From NCBI RefSeq assembly GCF_003977685.1, contig NZ_RYZH01000034.1, forward strand, positions 1 to 64,000: a stretch of 64,000 nt of DNA, written 5' to 3'. Below are positions 17,887-26,374 of the stretch, piece after piece (the stretch's first letter is position 1; each line of letters begins with the position of its first letter). Source of the DNA: Tautonia sociabilis (GTDB taxonomy: Bacteria > Planctomycetota > Planctomycetia > Isosphaerales > Isosphaeraceae). The position numbers and the translations under genes are program-made. Under the pieces are notes generated by a model, which saw nothing but the letters and a program-made list of their open reading frames with translations, was not told the DNA's origin and did no database searches.

Positions 17887-18519
17887 TTACCGACGGTCGT
17901 CCTCGTCGACCTCGATCCCCATGAGGAACTCGGCGATCGCCTCATCGGCCTCGGCGGACTCGGCCGACGGTGCCTCCTTGGGGGCGGGTTCAGGGGCCTT
18001 CGGCTTGGCGGCGGCCGTCGCGGTGTCTCGCTTGGAGGAGGGGGCCTTCGGTTCAGGCTTGGACGCCTTGGCGGGAGGGGGCGATTCGGGCTCGTCGGCC
18101 ATGCCCGTGACGAATTCGAGGACGTCGTCCTCGTCGAGCGGGATCGGAGCATCGACCGGCTCGGGGACGGCCGTGTCGGAGGGCTTGACCTCGGCCACCG
18201 CGCCGGGGGCGTCCGGGGCGGCGGCGGTGGCCTTCTCCACCCGGAACTTGATCGGGCCGACCATCAGCTCGTCACCGGGCTCCAGCACGCGTTGCTCCTC
18301 GATCCGGTCGCCGTTGACGAACGTCCCGTTGGCGCTACCAAGATCCTTGACAAGGAGCAGCCCCTTCTTCTCGAAGAGCTGACAGTGCCGGCGGCTGACC
18401 TGGGAGGATCGCACCACCAACTCGCACCCGTCCTGGCGGCCGAGGGTGGTGACGCCATCAGCCAAGCGGATGGTCTTCACGGCGCTACGGCCTTGCAGGA
18501 CAACGAGTTGGTAATCCAT
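17887..18519 (-). CDS. FHA-domain protein with Lys/Pro/Ala-rich tail
   Basis: 210 residues. The forkhead-associated domain occupies about 1-100 with all core motifs: TTLGRQDGCELVV (GR), SSQVSRRHCQLF (SxxH-type phospho-threonine site) and DLGSANGTFVNG. FHA domains bind phosphothreonine peptides in Ser/Thr kinase signalling, which is plentiful in planctomycetes. The rest is a low-complexity P/A/K/E linker ending in an acidic helix (ADEAIAEFLMGIEVDEDD), preceded by a similar acidic piece (DEDDVLEFVTGM near 130), perhaps a repeated short interaction motif. ATG at 18519 has GAGG 7 nt upstream. No kinase is nearby. Confidence 0.9.
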   Translation of the reverse strand: MDYQLVVLQGRSAVKTIRLADGVTTLGRQDGCELVVRSSQVSRRHCQLFEKKGLLLVKDLGSANGTFVNGDRIEEQRVLEPGDELMVGPIKFRVEKATAAAPDAPGAVAEVKPSDTAVPEPVDAPIPLDEDDVLEFVTGMADEPESPPPAKASKPEPKAPSSKRDTATAAAKPKAPEPAPKEAPSAESAEADEAIAEFLMGIEVDEDDRR

Positions 18520-18779
18520 GGGCAAACCTCGGCGTCGAGGGCCACGGGAGGCCTCACCCCGGGCCCGGGGCGATGATCGTTCTGGTGGAGGGCCTACGGG
18601 TTAGACTCCCAAACGATACCATTCGGACGGCCGATGGGGCAATCCCGGGGGAAGGCCCACCGGCAATCAAGGCCCCCCTGAGGCCGTCTCGGGGAAGTCG
18701 CTCAGGCCGCCGGATCGGCCCCCCGCGTCCGGAAACCGGGACCGTCATCCGGGCGCCGGAAAGAATCGGCAGTGGCCCC

Positions 18780-18809
18780 TTGCCTTCCCCACGCCGGAGG
18801 AGATATAGT
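18780..18809 (+). promoter_or_regulatory. Promoter of tRNA-Gly
   Basis: TTGCCT (18780-18785), an 18-nt spacer and TATAGT (18804-18809) lie about 68 nt before the mature tRNA. Confidence 0.5.
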
Positions 18810-18876
18810 GTGGACGTCTCGCTCACGCGAGGCTCACAATTCGTCGATTGAGTCGTCGCCCAGGCGACCTCAAGAC

Positions 18877-18948
18877 GCGGGAGTAGCTCAGGGGTAGAGC
18901 ACCACGTTGCCAACGTGGTTGTCGTGGGTTCAAATCCCATCTCCCGCT
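18877..18948 (+). tRNA. tRNA-Gly (anticodon GCC)
   Basis: A 72-nt cloverleaf. Acceptor GCGGGAG pairs with CTCCCGC and the discriminator is U. The D-arm has AGCTCAGGGGTAGAGC, the anticodon stem is CCACG/CGTGG with loop TTGCCAA giving anticodon GCC, and the T-arm contains GTTCAAATC. CCA is not encoded. The trigger-factor gene follows 129 nt downstream. Confidence 0.97.
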
Positions 18949-18949
18949 C

Positions 18950-18957
18950 TTTTTTTT
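18950..18957 (+). terminator. T8 run directly after tRNA-Gly
   Basis: Eight T residues begin 2 nt after the tRNA. The tRNA's own GC-rich acceptor stem could serve as the terminator hairpin. T-runs this long are rare in the window. Confidence 0.45.
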
Positions 18958-19077
18958 CGTTCCTGCACCAAGCACCGACCCCCGGGCTGGCGGCCGACGC
19001 TCGAGCACATCGGGTTGGACGGGGTATCCCGAGCTGCCCCAGCCCGATTGCTGTCTCTGCGGAAGGGATCGCCCTCG

Positions 19078-20592
19078 ATGAGCACCGGGGAGAATGAGCG
19101 CGACGAGCCCCAGACCGACGACTCGGCGGCCACGGTCGCCGGCGACGAGGGCCCGTCCAGCGACGAAAAGCGGCGTCTGAATCTGGAGGTCCAGATCACC
19201 GACGCCGGCCCGTGCAAGAAGCACGTCAAGATCGTCGTTCCGCGCTCCGACATCGACCAGCAGTTCGAGGAATCGCTCGGCAACCTCCACAAGGAGGCGC
19301 TGATCCCGGGCTTTCGCCCCGGGCGTGCCCCCCGCGAGCTGATCCAGCGCCGCTACCGCAAGGAGCTGGCCGGGCAGGTGAAGTCGGCCCTCGTCATGGC
19401 CTGCATGGAGCAGCTCGACGAGGAGCACAAGCTCAACCCGATCAGCCAGCCAGACTTCGACTTCGAGGCCCTCGAGCTGCCCGAGGACGGCCCGCTTGAG
19501 ATCCAGTTGGATGTCGAGGTCCAGCCCGACTTTGAAGTCCCCGAATACAAGAACCTGGTCGTCAAGCGCCCGGTCCGCAAGATCACCGACGCGGACGTCG
19601 ACCAGCAATACCGCAGCTTCCTCGAGCGCTACGCCCAGCTCGTCCCCAAGCTGGAAGGCGGGGCCGAGGTGGGCGATTACGTGGTCGCCGATCTGACCTT
19701 CTCGCTCGACGGCAAGCCGCTGAATCTGGTCAACGAGGTTCAGTTCCGGCTCCAGAAGCAGCTTCGCTTCCAGGACGGGCTGGTCCCCGACATGGCCTCC
19801 GCCCTGACCGGGGCCCGGCCGGGGGAATCCCGGACGACCAAGGCACAGATCGGCTCCTCCTCCCCGGATCCCTCGCTCCGGGGTCGGGAGATCGACCTGA
19901 CCATCCAGGTCCACGACCTGAAGACCCTCCGCCTTCCCGAAACCGACGCGGCGTTCTTCGAGGGGATCGGCTTCGACGACGAGCAGGACCTGAAGAACGC
20001 CCTGCGCTCGGTCCTCGAACGCCGGGTCGAGTTCCAGGCCCGGCAGGCGGTGCGCCGCCAGATCGTCGACCAGTTGATCGAGCGTGCCCCCTTCGAGCTG
20101 CCGGCCGACCTGGTCAAGCGGCAGGAACTCAGCACCCTCCGCCGGCTGGTCAACGAGATGCGGGAGGCCGGCTACACCGACTCGGAACTCCGGGCCCGGG
20201 AGGCCGAGATCCGGGCCAACGCCCACGAGGTCACCCTCCGGAACCTCAAGGAGTTCTTCCTGCTCTCGAAGATCGCCGAGCGCGAGCAGATCAAGGTCGA
20301 GGAGGACGACCTCGCCGAGGAGATCGAGCTGATCGCCATCCGGACCGACGAGACGCCGCGTCGGGTTCGATCGCGGCTGCAGAAGGAGGGCCAGATGGAG
20401 AACCTGGCCACCCAGATTCTCGAGCGCAAGGCGATCGACCGGATCCTGGACTACATCACCGTCGAGCTCGAGGAGGTCGCCACGCCGGAGGAGGAACCGG
20501 CGGCTGACACGCTCGACCAGACGGCCTCGGGCACCTCGGCCGGTGAGGAGGACGGCAGGGAGCCCCCGTCGACGTCATCCGAGCAGGAGTGA
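19078..20592 (+). CDS. tig: Trigger factor, ribosome-associated chaperone/peptidyl-prolyl isomerase
   Basis: 504 residues. The N-terminal ribosome-binding domain has GFRPGRAPRELIQRRY near residues 79-94 (signature GFRxGxxP). A PPIase-like middle domain follows (GDYVVADLTFSLDGKPL, LVPDMASALTGARPGESR), then a long helical C-terminal chaperone domain. The first ~35 residues and the last ~40 are acidic, Ser/Thr/Glu-rich extensions beyond the usual ~430 aa. ATG at 19078 follows GGAAGGG. It heads a tig-clpP-clpP block, the normal bacterial order, so nascent-chain folding and ATP-dependent proteolysis are linked. No clpX follows. Confidence 0.96.
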   Translation: MSTGENERDEPQTDDSAATVAGDEGPSSDEKRRLNLEVQITDAGPCKKHVKIVVPRSDIDQQFEESLGNLHKEALIPGFRPGRAPRELIQRRYRKELAGQVKSALVMACMEQLDEEHKLNPISQPDFDFEALELPEDGPLEIQLDVEVQPDFEVPEYKNLVVKRPVRKITDADVDQQYRSFLERYAQLVPKLEGGAEVGDYVVADLTFSLDGKPLNLVNEVQFRLQKQLRFQDGLVPDMASALTGARPGESRTTKAQIGSSSPDPSLRGREIDLTIQVHDLKTLRLPETDAAFFEGIGFDDEQDLKNALRSVLERRVEFQARQAVRRQIVDQLIERAPFELPADLVKRQELSTLRRLVNEMREAGYTDSELRAREAEIRANAHEVTLRNLKEFFLLSKIAEREQIKVEEDDLAEEIELIAIRTDETPRRVRSRLQKEGQMENLATQILERKAIDRILDYITVELEEVATPEEEPAADTLDQTASGTSAGEEDGREPPSTSSEQE

Positions 20593-20797
20593 TCCCGGGG
20601 GAGAGCCGTCGGCCGGTGCCCTCCCGCGGGGCGGAGGCCGACGGAGCCCCAGCGATGGCCGCCATCACGTCCGGGGATCGTGTCCCGACCGGTCCCCAAC
20701 CGACCCGAGTCGGGCCGAGGACCCCTCGGCGCGGGGCCCTCGGCCCCTCGCCGATCTGGTTCGCGATCCGCCCGATGCGTCCCGAGGACCCGCTCCC

Positions 20798-21448
20798 ATG
20801 ATCTCCCCCCGCGCGCCCTTCGACGCCGATCCGCTCTCGCCGATTCTGCAGCGGAACCGCGACTACAACCGCCAGCGGCAGATGACCCTCAGCGATCTGC
20901 TGCTGGAGAATCGGATCATCTTCCTTGAAGGTCCGATCAACGACGGCATCGCCAATGTGACGGTGATGAAGTTCCTGTACCTGCAGTACGAGAACCGCTC
21001 GCAGGGCATCAGCTTCTACATCAACAGCCCCGGCGGCAGCGTCACGGCGACGATGGCGATTTACGACACCATGCAGTTCATCGACTGCCCGGTGGCGACC
21101 TATTGCATCGGCCTTGCCGCCTCGGGCGCCGCGGTCCTCCTGGCCGGGGGGACCAAGGGCAAGCGCTACGCCCTGCCGCACTCGAAGGTCATGATCCACC
21201 AGCCCTACGGGCAGGTCGGCGGCCAGATCTCCGACATCGAGATCCAGGCCCGGGAGATCCTCGATACCAAGCGCGAGATCAACGAGATCCTCGCCAAGCA
21301 CACCGGCCAGCCCTTCGATCGCGTCGCTCGGGACACCGAACGCGACCGCTACCTCAAGGCCCTCGAGGCCAAGGACTACGGCATCGTCGACCACGTCGTC
21401 GGCCACATCCCGACCGACGAATCGAAGAAGGGCGAGCCGTCGAAGTAA
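20798..21448 (+). CDS. clpP: ATP-dependent Clp protease proteolytic subunit, first copy
   Basis: 216 residues. Catalytic triad S109 (GLAASGAAVLL), H134 (MIHQPYGQ) and D183 (DTERDRYL). [19 protein letters not shown] is the family core. The residue after the nucleophile is Gly where most ClpP have Met (AASMG). The N terminus (about 1-30) is longer and more polar than in the second copy. It lies 205 nt after tig and 63 nt before the second clpP. Two non-identical adjacent copies suggest a mixed ClpP1/ClpP2 barrel, as known from other bacteria (inference here). Confidence 0.95.
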   Translation: MISPRAPFDADPLSPILQRNRDYNRQRQMTLSDLLLENRIIFLEGPINDGIANVTVMKFLYLQYENRSQGISFYINSPGGSVTATMAIYDTMQFIDCPVATYCIGLAASGAAVLLAGGTKGKRYALPHSKVMIHQPYGQVGGQISDIEIQAREILDTKREINEILAKHTGQPFDRVARDTERDRYLKALEAKDYGIVDHVVGHIPTDESKKGEPSK

Positions 21449-21511
21449 GTCGGAGGGGACGCCCCCTCGTCTGCCTCCCCTTCCGACGCTCGCGACCAAG
21501 GAGCCCGAACG

Positions 21512-22123
21512 ATGCCCCTGATCCCGATCGTGATCGAGCGTTCCGGCCGCGAAGAGCGGGCGATGGACATCTACTCCCGCCTGCTCCAAGACCGGATCAT
21601 CATCCTGGGTACGGCCATCGACGACACGGTGGCCAACCTCATCGTCGCCCAGATGCTGGTCCTCGCGCACCAGGACGACAAGGCGGATATCCACCTCTAC
21701 ATCAACAGCCCCGGCGGCAGCGTTACCGCCGGCATGGCCATCTACGACACCATGCAGTACGTCCCCTGCGACGTGGCCACCTACTGCATGGGGCAGGCCG
21801 CCAGCATGGGGTCTCTGCTGCTCGCCGCCGGGGCCGCCGGCAAGCGGAACGCCCTGCCTCACGGCCGGATCATGATCCACCAGCCCCTGGCCGGCATGGA
21901 AGGCACGGCGACGGACATCGAGATCCACGCCCAGGAATTCTTCCGCATGAAGCGGCAGCTTAACGAGATCTACCAGAAGCACACGGGGCAGACCCTCGAA
22001 CGCCTCGAGGCCGACACCGACCGCGACCGCTTCATGTCCGCCGCCGAGGCCAAGGAATACGGCCTCGTCGACAACGTCCTCGACCGGGAGCTCCCCATCC
22101 CCCGGAACCCCGAGGCCATCTGA
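21512..22123 (+). CDS. clpP: ATP-dependent Clp protease proteolytic subunit, second copy
   Basis: 203 residues, closest to canonical ClpP: S98 ([14 protein letters not shown]), H123 ([11 protein letters not shown]), D172 ([21 protein letters not shown]). It starts with [25 protein letters not shown], the usual propeptide/axial-loop region. AAGGAG lies 8 nt before the ATG. It would assemble with a Clp ATPase (not in this window) to degrade unfolded or tagged proteins, perhaps mixed with the upstream copy. Confidence 0.97.
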   Translation: MPLIPIVIERSGREERAMDIYSRLLQDRIIILGTAIDDTVANLIVAQMLVLAHQDDKADIHLYINSPGGSVTAGMAIYDTMQYVPCDVATYCMGQAASMGSLLLAAGAAGKRNALPHGRIMIHQPLAGMEGTATDIEIHAQEFFRMKRQLNEIYQKHTGQTLERLEADTDRDRFMSAAEAKEYGLVDNVLDRELPIPRNPEAI

Positions 22124-22184
22124 TCCGACCCCTCCTCGCCGGTTCCCCGTCGCTTCGCGACGCCCCGAGCCGGTCTTGTTCCGA

Positions 22185-22222
22185 CGTCCCGGATCGCCCC
22201 GGCGCTCGGGGCCTCCGGGACG
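22185..22222. terminator. Convergent hairpin after the second clpP
   Basis: CGTCCCGG pairs with CCGGGACG (8 bp). Within it GCCCC pairs with GGGGC around a GGCGCTC loop. It lies 62 nt past clpP and 53 nt from the stop of the minus-strand membrane gene. No T-run. Confidence 0.5.
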
Positions 22223-22274
22223 CTCCGTTCCATCGCTGCCGGGTCGATCCTCGCCGGCGGCCCCCCCCGACGGG

Positions 22275-22943
22275 TCATCCGGGCCGGCTCGGATCGGCCT
22301 GCGATCCCTGAATGACCGTCGTGGGCGGCTGCGCTGGCGATCGCTCGGCGGATCGCCAGCCGAGGGGGACGCCGACCGTCGCCGTCGCCAGCACGAACCA
22401 CAACGCCGCCACCGGCCACCGGGGAGGCGATCGATCCTGCTCCAGGCGATCGCGGAGCGGGCCGGCCAGGGCCTCGATCAGCTCGTCCGCCCGGCGCCCG
22501 AACGCCTCGAGCTCGCAGGTGCGGAACATCGGGGAGCTCTTGAGTCGGAGCCCCCTCCCGACGGCGCGATCCTCGAACCCGAGGAGCGTCGGCGAGAACG
22601 CGCCGGGCAACTGGGCGAGGGCGTCCCGGACGGCGGCCTGCGCCCGGACGGGGTCGAGATTGTAGAGAATCAGCCGGCGTCGGGACGACCCGGCGAAGAC
22701 GAGGGCGATCGTGGTTAGGAACGCGATCCAGGCCAGGTGGGGGGTGGACTCGGAGGATCGCGACAGCGCGCCGAGGAGGACCGAGCCCACAGGGCCATAC
22801 CCCAGCAGGGCACCGAGGCCGAAGGCCAGGAACAGGTGATCGAGCGCCCCGGCCACGAGTCTCGGACGGCGGGAACAGGCCAGCAGCCCCTGCGCGGTGA
22901 GATAGGCCGCGAGGGGACCCAGGCTCAGGATCGGCGGGGCCAT
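22275..22943 (-). CDS. Membrane protein of unknown function
   Basis: 222 residues with several hydrophobic stretches (ILSLGPLAAYLTAQGLLA, LFLAFGLGALLGYGPVGSVLLGAL, WIAFLTTIALVFAG and, near the C terminus, ALWFVLATATVGVPLG). A polar middle domain (RRRLILYNLDPVRAQAAVRDAL) lies between them. No family was recognised. The start is uncertain: ATG at 22943 is the first ATG after the Nudix gene ends, GTG at 22952 is an alternative, and neither has a strong ribosome site. It is likely co-transcribed with the Nudix and fabI genes. Confidence 0.6.
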   Translation of the reverse strand: MAPPILSLGPLAAYLTAQGLLACSRRPRLVAGALDHLFLAFGLGALLGYGPVGSVLLGALSRSSESTPHLAWIAFLTTIALVFAGSSRRRLILYNLDPVRAQAAVRDALAQLPGAFSPTLLGFEDRAVGRGLRLKSSPMFRTCELEAFGRRADELIEALAGPLRDRLEQDRSPPRWPVAALWFVLATATVGVPLGWRSAERSPAQPPTTVIQGSQADPSRPG

Positions 22944-22999
22944 CGTCGACACGAAGGGGCACCCGAACTGGAGGACGAGGGGGACGAGTCGGCTCGGGG

Positions 23000-23422
23000 C
23001 TAACCGGCCTCCTCGTCGGAGGAGGAGGCGAGTTCGGCCAGGATCGGGGCGTTGGCCTCGGGGAAGCTCAGGTTGGGCAGGTCGGCGACGGGAGCCCAGA
23101 TGAACCCCGAGCCGGCCTCGGGCTCGGCCCCAGGGTCGGCCGGCCTGGCGTCGAAGTAGTGGAGCTCGACCAGGCCGTGCGGATACCGATGGGTCACGAC
23201 CCGCCGTCGCCGGCCAATCTCGACGAGAAGCCCGGTTTCCTCCCGGCATTCCCGGGCGGCGGCGGCCTCAGGGGATTCTCCCGGCTCACACTTGCCGCCG
23301 GGGAATTCCCAGAGGCCCGGCATGGGCGAGCCGGGCCGGGGAGGACGGCGCCGGATCAGGACGCGACCCCCTCGGGCGATCAGGCCGATCCCCACCCGGG
23401 TCGCTCCAGTCGCTCCGGCCAT
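23000..23422 (-). CDS. Nudix hydrolase, MutT type
   Basis: 140 residues. The Nudix box GX5EX7REUXEEXGU is intact between about 43 and 65 (GGKCEPGESPEAAAARECRE then ETGLL). The flanking LWEFPGG and RVGIGLIARGGRVLIRRR match MutT-like 8-oxo-dGTP or related nucleoside-triphosphate pyrophosphohydrolases. Substrate cannot be fixed from sequence. It sits 37 nt downstream of fabI and 56 nt upstream of the membrane gene on the same strand. Confidence 0.9.
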   Translation of the reverse strand: MAGATGATRVGIGLIARGGRVLIRRRPPRPGSPMPGLWEFPGGKCEPGESPEAAAARECREETGLLVEIGRRRRVVTHRYPHGLVELHYFDARPADPGAEPEAGSGFIWAPVADLPNLSFPEANAPILAELASSSDEEAG

Positions 23423-23459
23423 CGCCCTCGACGCCCTTCCGGGACCCTCGCCGCTCGGC

Positions 23460-24269
23460 TCACCCCTTGGCCTGGAGCGCCGCCTCCAGGGCCTGCCCGG
23501 GGGAGCCCATCACATTATAGCCGCAGTCGACGTGGAGGATCTCCCCGGTCACCCCGCTGGCCAGATCGGAAAGGAGGAACATGCCGGTCGAGCCGACCTC
23601 CTCCCGGGTGATGTTCCGCTTCATCGGGGAGATCGCCTCATACAGCCCGGCGAGCTTGTCGGAATCGCCGATCGCCGAGGCCGCCAGCGTCTTGACCGGC
23701 CCGGCGGAGAGGGCGTTGACCCGGATCTTCCGCGGGCCGAGGTCGAAGGCGAGGTACTTGACCGAGGCGTCGAGGGCCGCCTTGCAGACCCCCATCATGT
23801 TGTAGCCGGGCACGACCTTCTCGCCGCCATAGTAGGTCAGCGTGAGGATCGCCCCCCCCTCGGGCATCAGCTCCGAGGCAGACCGGGAGACGGCGACCAG
23901 CGAGTACACGCTGACATCCATCGCCAGCTTGAACCCGTCTCGGCTGGCCTTGACGAACGGGCACTTCAGGTCGTCCAGCGGGGCGAAGGCGATCGAGTGC
24001 AGCACGAAGTCGAGCGTGCCGAACGACTCCCTGGCGGCCGAGAAGGCGGCGGCGATGTCCTCGTCCTTCTGGACGTCGCAGGGAACCAGCAGCTTCGGGT
24101 TGATCGGGTCGACGACCCGCCGGACCCGGCGTTCCATTTTCTCACCCGGCAGGTGGGTGAACCCCAGCTCGGCTCCCTCGTCAACCAGCCTCCGGGCGAT
24201 CGCCCAGGCGATGCTGTAGTCGTTGGCGACGCCCAGGATCAATCCCTTCTTTCCCGAGAACAGCCCCAT
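23460..24269 (-). CDS. fabI: Enoyl-[acyl-carrier-protein] reductase
   Basis: 269 residues. It reduces trans-2-enoyl-ACP in the last step of each fatty-acid elongation cycle, using NAD(P)[18 protein letters not shown] is the FabI nucleotide-binding loop, and SIAFAPLDD follows. Catalytic Y146/Y147, Y156 and K163 occur in [20 protein letters not shown] (Tyr-x6-Lys spacing between Y156 and K163). The C-terminal substrate loop [18 protein letters not shown] is typical. ATG at 24269 is preceded by GGAGGG at 8 nt. A good promoter lies about 155 nt upstream, implying a long leader. Confidence 0.96.
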   Translation of the reverse strand: MGLFSGKKGLILGVANDYSIAWAIARRLVDEGAELGFTHLPGEKMERRVRRVVDPINPKLLVPCDVQKDEDIAAAFSAARESFGTLDFVLHSIAFAPLDDLKCPFVKASRDGFKLAMDVSVYSLVAVSRSASELMPEGGAILTLTYYGGEKVVPGYNMMGVCKAALDASVKYLAFDLGPRKIRVNALSAGPVKTLAASAIGDSDKLAGLYEAISPMKRNITREEVGSTGMFLLSDLASGVTGEILHVDCGYNVMGSPGQALEAALQAKG

Positions 24270-24425
24270 CACCGGGTCCCTCCAAGGGTTCGGATCCGGC
24301 CCGGGGCCGGCGATCCTCGCGGTCGGCCTCGGCCCGAGGCGTCCCGCCGCTCGATCTGATCGGCCTCGTCCGGCCGGTCCGTCCACGCCGCGGCGCCGAT
24401 CGCCCCGGACCTCGTCATGTCCGCA

Positions 24426-24454
24426 AGCATAACCCCTGGGCCCGGTTCGCTCAA
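24426..24454 (-). promoter_or_regulatory. Promoter of fabI
   Basis: On the minus strand TTGAGC (24454-24449), a 17-nt spacer and TATGCT (24431-24426). The -35 box overlaps the stop codon of the upstream secreted-protein gene. The predicted leader before the fabI ATG is about 150 nt. Confidence 0.55.
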
Positions 24455-25680
24455 CGTGCCCCCGGGCCGTTCCGCCCATTCCCAATCCGGTCGAGGCGCA
24501 GGGCGGCCTCCTGGAGGTCCGCATCCAGGGCCGATCGGGCCCGATCCAGGGCGATCCGGGTCGCGGCGCCGACCGAGAGGCTCAGGCGTCTGGCCCTCGG
24601 ATCGGTCCGACCGATCCCAATCGCCTCGAGCATCCGGAAGGCGGTTTGAACCTGAGGATCCCTGGCGAGGTCGCCGCCGGCGCCGGGGGGAAGCTCGGCG
24701 ACCCGGGATTCCCCCCGACGCCAGGCAACCCGCTCCCAGCGCCCGGGACCGGTGCGGACCAGCAGGCTCGCCTCGACCGCGACCCGGTCGAATCCGGGGC
24801 TCAGCTCCAGTTGCGTGACGACGGCCCCGACACGCCCCGACCCCTCGATCCGAGCCAGCGCCAGCCGCATCGGATCGGTCGTCCCCGGTTCGCCGAGCAG
24901 GTTGCCGACCAGGCCGCCGACCGCCTGGGCCAAGCCCGCCGGATCGACCTCGATCGCCGGGCCGGAGTCGGGCAAGACCAGGCCGCCGAAGCGGACAAAC
25001 CGCAGATCCGGGTCGATCAGGACCTCGGTTGAGGCCCGTCGGGCCAGCCAACGGCGATCGGACTCGACCGGGATCGGCAGCAGGTCGTCGATCGGGGCCG
25101 GGTCGATGGCGCTGAGGGCGAACCCCAGGGCCTGCAAGCCCTCCTGGAGCCGATCGACGGGCATCGTCTCGACCCCATCGAATCCGGCCCGCCAGCCCTG
25201 CCGGAGCATCCGGCGCCGATCCTCGGGCCGCTCCTCGACCCGAGCCACCTCCCGGCGGTCGATCGAGACGAGCATCAGCGGCGTCGGATCGGCCGGGAGG
25301 CCCGGGTCGAGGCGATCGAGCTCCGCATCGATCCAGGAGACGACCGGGTCGGCCGCTCCTCGAACCGGGACCCGATCGGCCCGCCAGCGCCGGAGCCGAT
25401 CGAGCCGGTCTTCCCGAGCCCGGCGGAGGATTCGCTCCTCGAGGGCTTGCCACGAGGAGGCGAGCTCGGGGAGGTGCTCCTCCGCCCAATCGCGGCGGAC
25501 GACCACCTCGATCCGGGTCGGCCGAGCGGGGAGCACCTGGCCGAGGAGAACCGAGCCGTCGCGCAAGACGACCCGATCGGCGGCCGATCCGGCCGTCTCC
25601 TCGACGTTCGCCCCCCCCTGGACGAGGAGGAGGGGGCTCGAGAGCAGGATCAGGATTGAGCCCAAAAGAGCCATTCCCAT
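24451..25680 (-). CDS. Secreted hypothetical protein
   Basis: 409 residues. Signal peptide [23 protein letters not shown], then a short [14 protein letters not shown] motif as in surface or periplasmic beta-domains that begin many planctomycete exported proteins. A basic/acidic helical region (about 55-105) and alternating alpha/beta segments follow. No catalytic motif was recognised. ATG at 25680 has GGGGGGAG 5 nt upstream; ATG at 25674 is also possible. It is divergent from the selenoprotein operon, with 82 bp between start codons. Confidence 0.72.
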   Translation of the reverse strand: MGMALLGSILILLSSPLLLVQGGANVEETAGSAADRVVLRDGSVLLGQVLPARPTRIEVVVRRDWAEEHLPELASSWQALEERILRRAREDRLDRLRRWRADRVPVRGAADPVVSWIDAELDRLDPGLPADPTPLMLVSIDRREVARVEERPEDRRRMLRQGWRAGFDGVETMPVDRLQEGLQALGFALSAIDPAPIDDLLPIPVESDRRWLARRASTEVLIDPDLRFVRFGGLVLPDSGPAIEVDPAGLAQAVGGLVGNLLGEPGTTDPMRLALARIEGSGRVGAVVTQLELSPGFDRVAVEASLLVRTGPGRWERVAWRRGESRVAELPPGAGGDLARDPQVQTAFRMLEAIGIGRTDPRARRLSLSVGAATRIALDRARSALDADLQEAALRLDRIGNGRNGPGAR

Positions 25681-25713
25681 GAGGTCTCCCCCCGCCCGGA
25701 CACCGGCCTCGGG

Positions 25714-25719
25714 TAGAAT
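25714..25719 (+). promoter_or_regulatory. Candidate -10 box (TAGAAT) of the selenoprotein-pxp operon
   Basis: TAGAAT in the context CTCGGG-TAGAAT, 43 nt before the ATG at 25763, with no clear -35. It lies in the 82-bp divergent spacer. Confidence 0.45.
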
Positions 25720-25762
25720 CTCCCTGCGACTCGACCGCATTGTACCGGGACGGAGGTGCGTG

Positions 25763-26374
25763 ATGGCTCGGATTCGCTGGATCTCCGAGAACGAGGCGAG
25801 GGGGGAGCTGGCCGAGGCGTATGCCTCCTGGAAGGCGAGGAACCCGGGCCGGTCGGAGATCCCCGGGATCCTCAAGTGCTTCAGCCTTCGGCCGGACTTC
25901 TTCCGGGACGTGGTCGGGTTCTCCGATCGGCTCCACTTCTCCGAGGGGCACCTGACCCGCCGCCAGAAGGAGATGATCGCCACCTTTGTCTCCGCGTTGA
26001 ACCAGTGCCCCTACTGAACGGGGTCGCACGCCTTCTTCCTGCAGTTGCAGGAACCCGACCCGAGCCTGCACGAGCACCTCTCCCGAGCCGACCTCGACGG
26101 CGCCCCGCTGTCCGAGGCCGAGCGGGAACTGCTCCGCCTGGTGGAGACGATCACCAGGCACGCCTACCGGATCACCGACGAGCAGGTCGACGCCCTGCGC
26201 TGCCTTGGCTGGACCGACGAGCAGCTCGCCGAGTGCGTCTACATCGCCGCCCTGTTCGCGTTCTTCAACCGGGTGGCCGATGCGTTCGGCCTGGACGACC
26301 CGAACTACTTCGCCGCTCCCCCTCCCCGGGGAGGGGAGCCGACCGAACCGGAGGGATCGGGTGAGTCGGCCTGA
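25763..26374 (+). CDS. CMD/peroxidase-related enzyme with in-frame TGA, probable selenocysteine protein
   Basis: One frame of 204 codons contains TGA at 26015-26017 (codon 85), read here as selenocysteine. Both sides match the carboxymuconolactone-decarboxylase/AhpD-like peroxidase-related family. Before the TGA is QKEMIATFVSALNQCPY, after it TGSHAFFLQLQ, then LRCLGWTDEQLAECVYIAAL and FFNRVADAFGL. The family normally has C-x2-C...H; here it is C82-P-Y-U85-TGS-H89. A SECIS-like hairpin follows. GGAGG lies 6 nt before ATG 25763. The next gene, pxpB, starts 14 nt before this stop, so the full frame must be translated for normal coupling. Family members reduce peroxides or disulfides through the CxxC pair. 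The main alternative is a nonsense mutation or a sequencing error of TGC/TGT. Confidence 0.85.
26019..26062 (+). promoter_or_regulatory. SECIS-like stem-loop downstream of the in-frame TGA
   Basis: Upper stem TTCCTGC/GCAGGAA (26036-26042 with 26047-26053) closes a 4-nt AGTT loop whose second base is G. A lower stem GGGTCG/CGACCC (26021-26026 with 26056-26061) brackets it. The apical loop begins 25 nt after the TGA. Bacterial SECIS elements are known to lie inside the coding region about 16-37 nt after UGA with a G in the first two loop positions, so the fit is good. Confidence 0.7.

Noticed and set aside
25763-26017. Reading the first 84 codons as a complete truncated protein (nonsense mutation)
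   Set aside because: The frame after the TGA is intact and homologous for 119 codons, the TGA is at the catalytic Cys position, a SECIS-like hairpin follows, and pxpB is coupled to the far stop. The truncation reading is not fully excluded.
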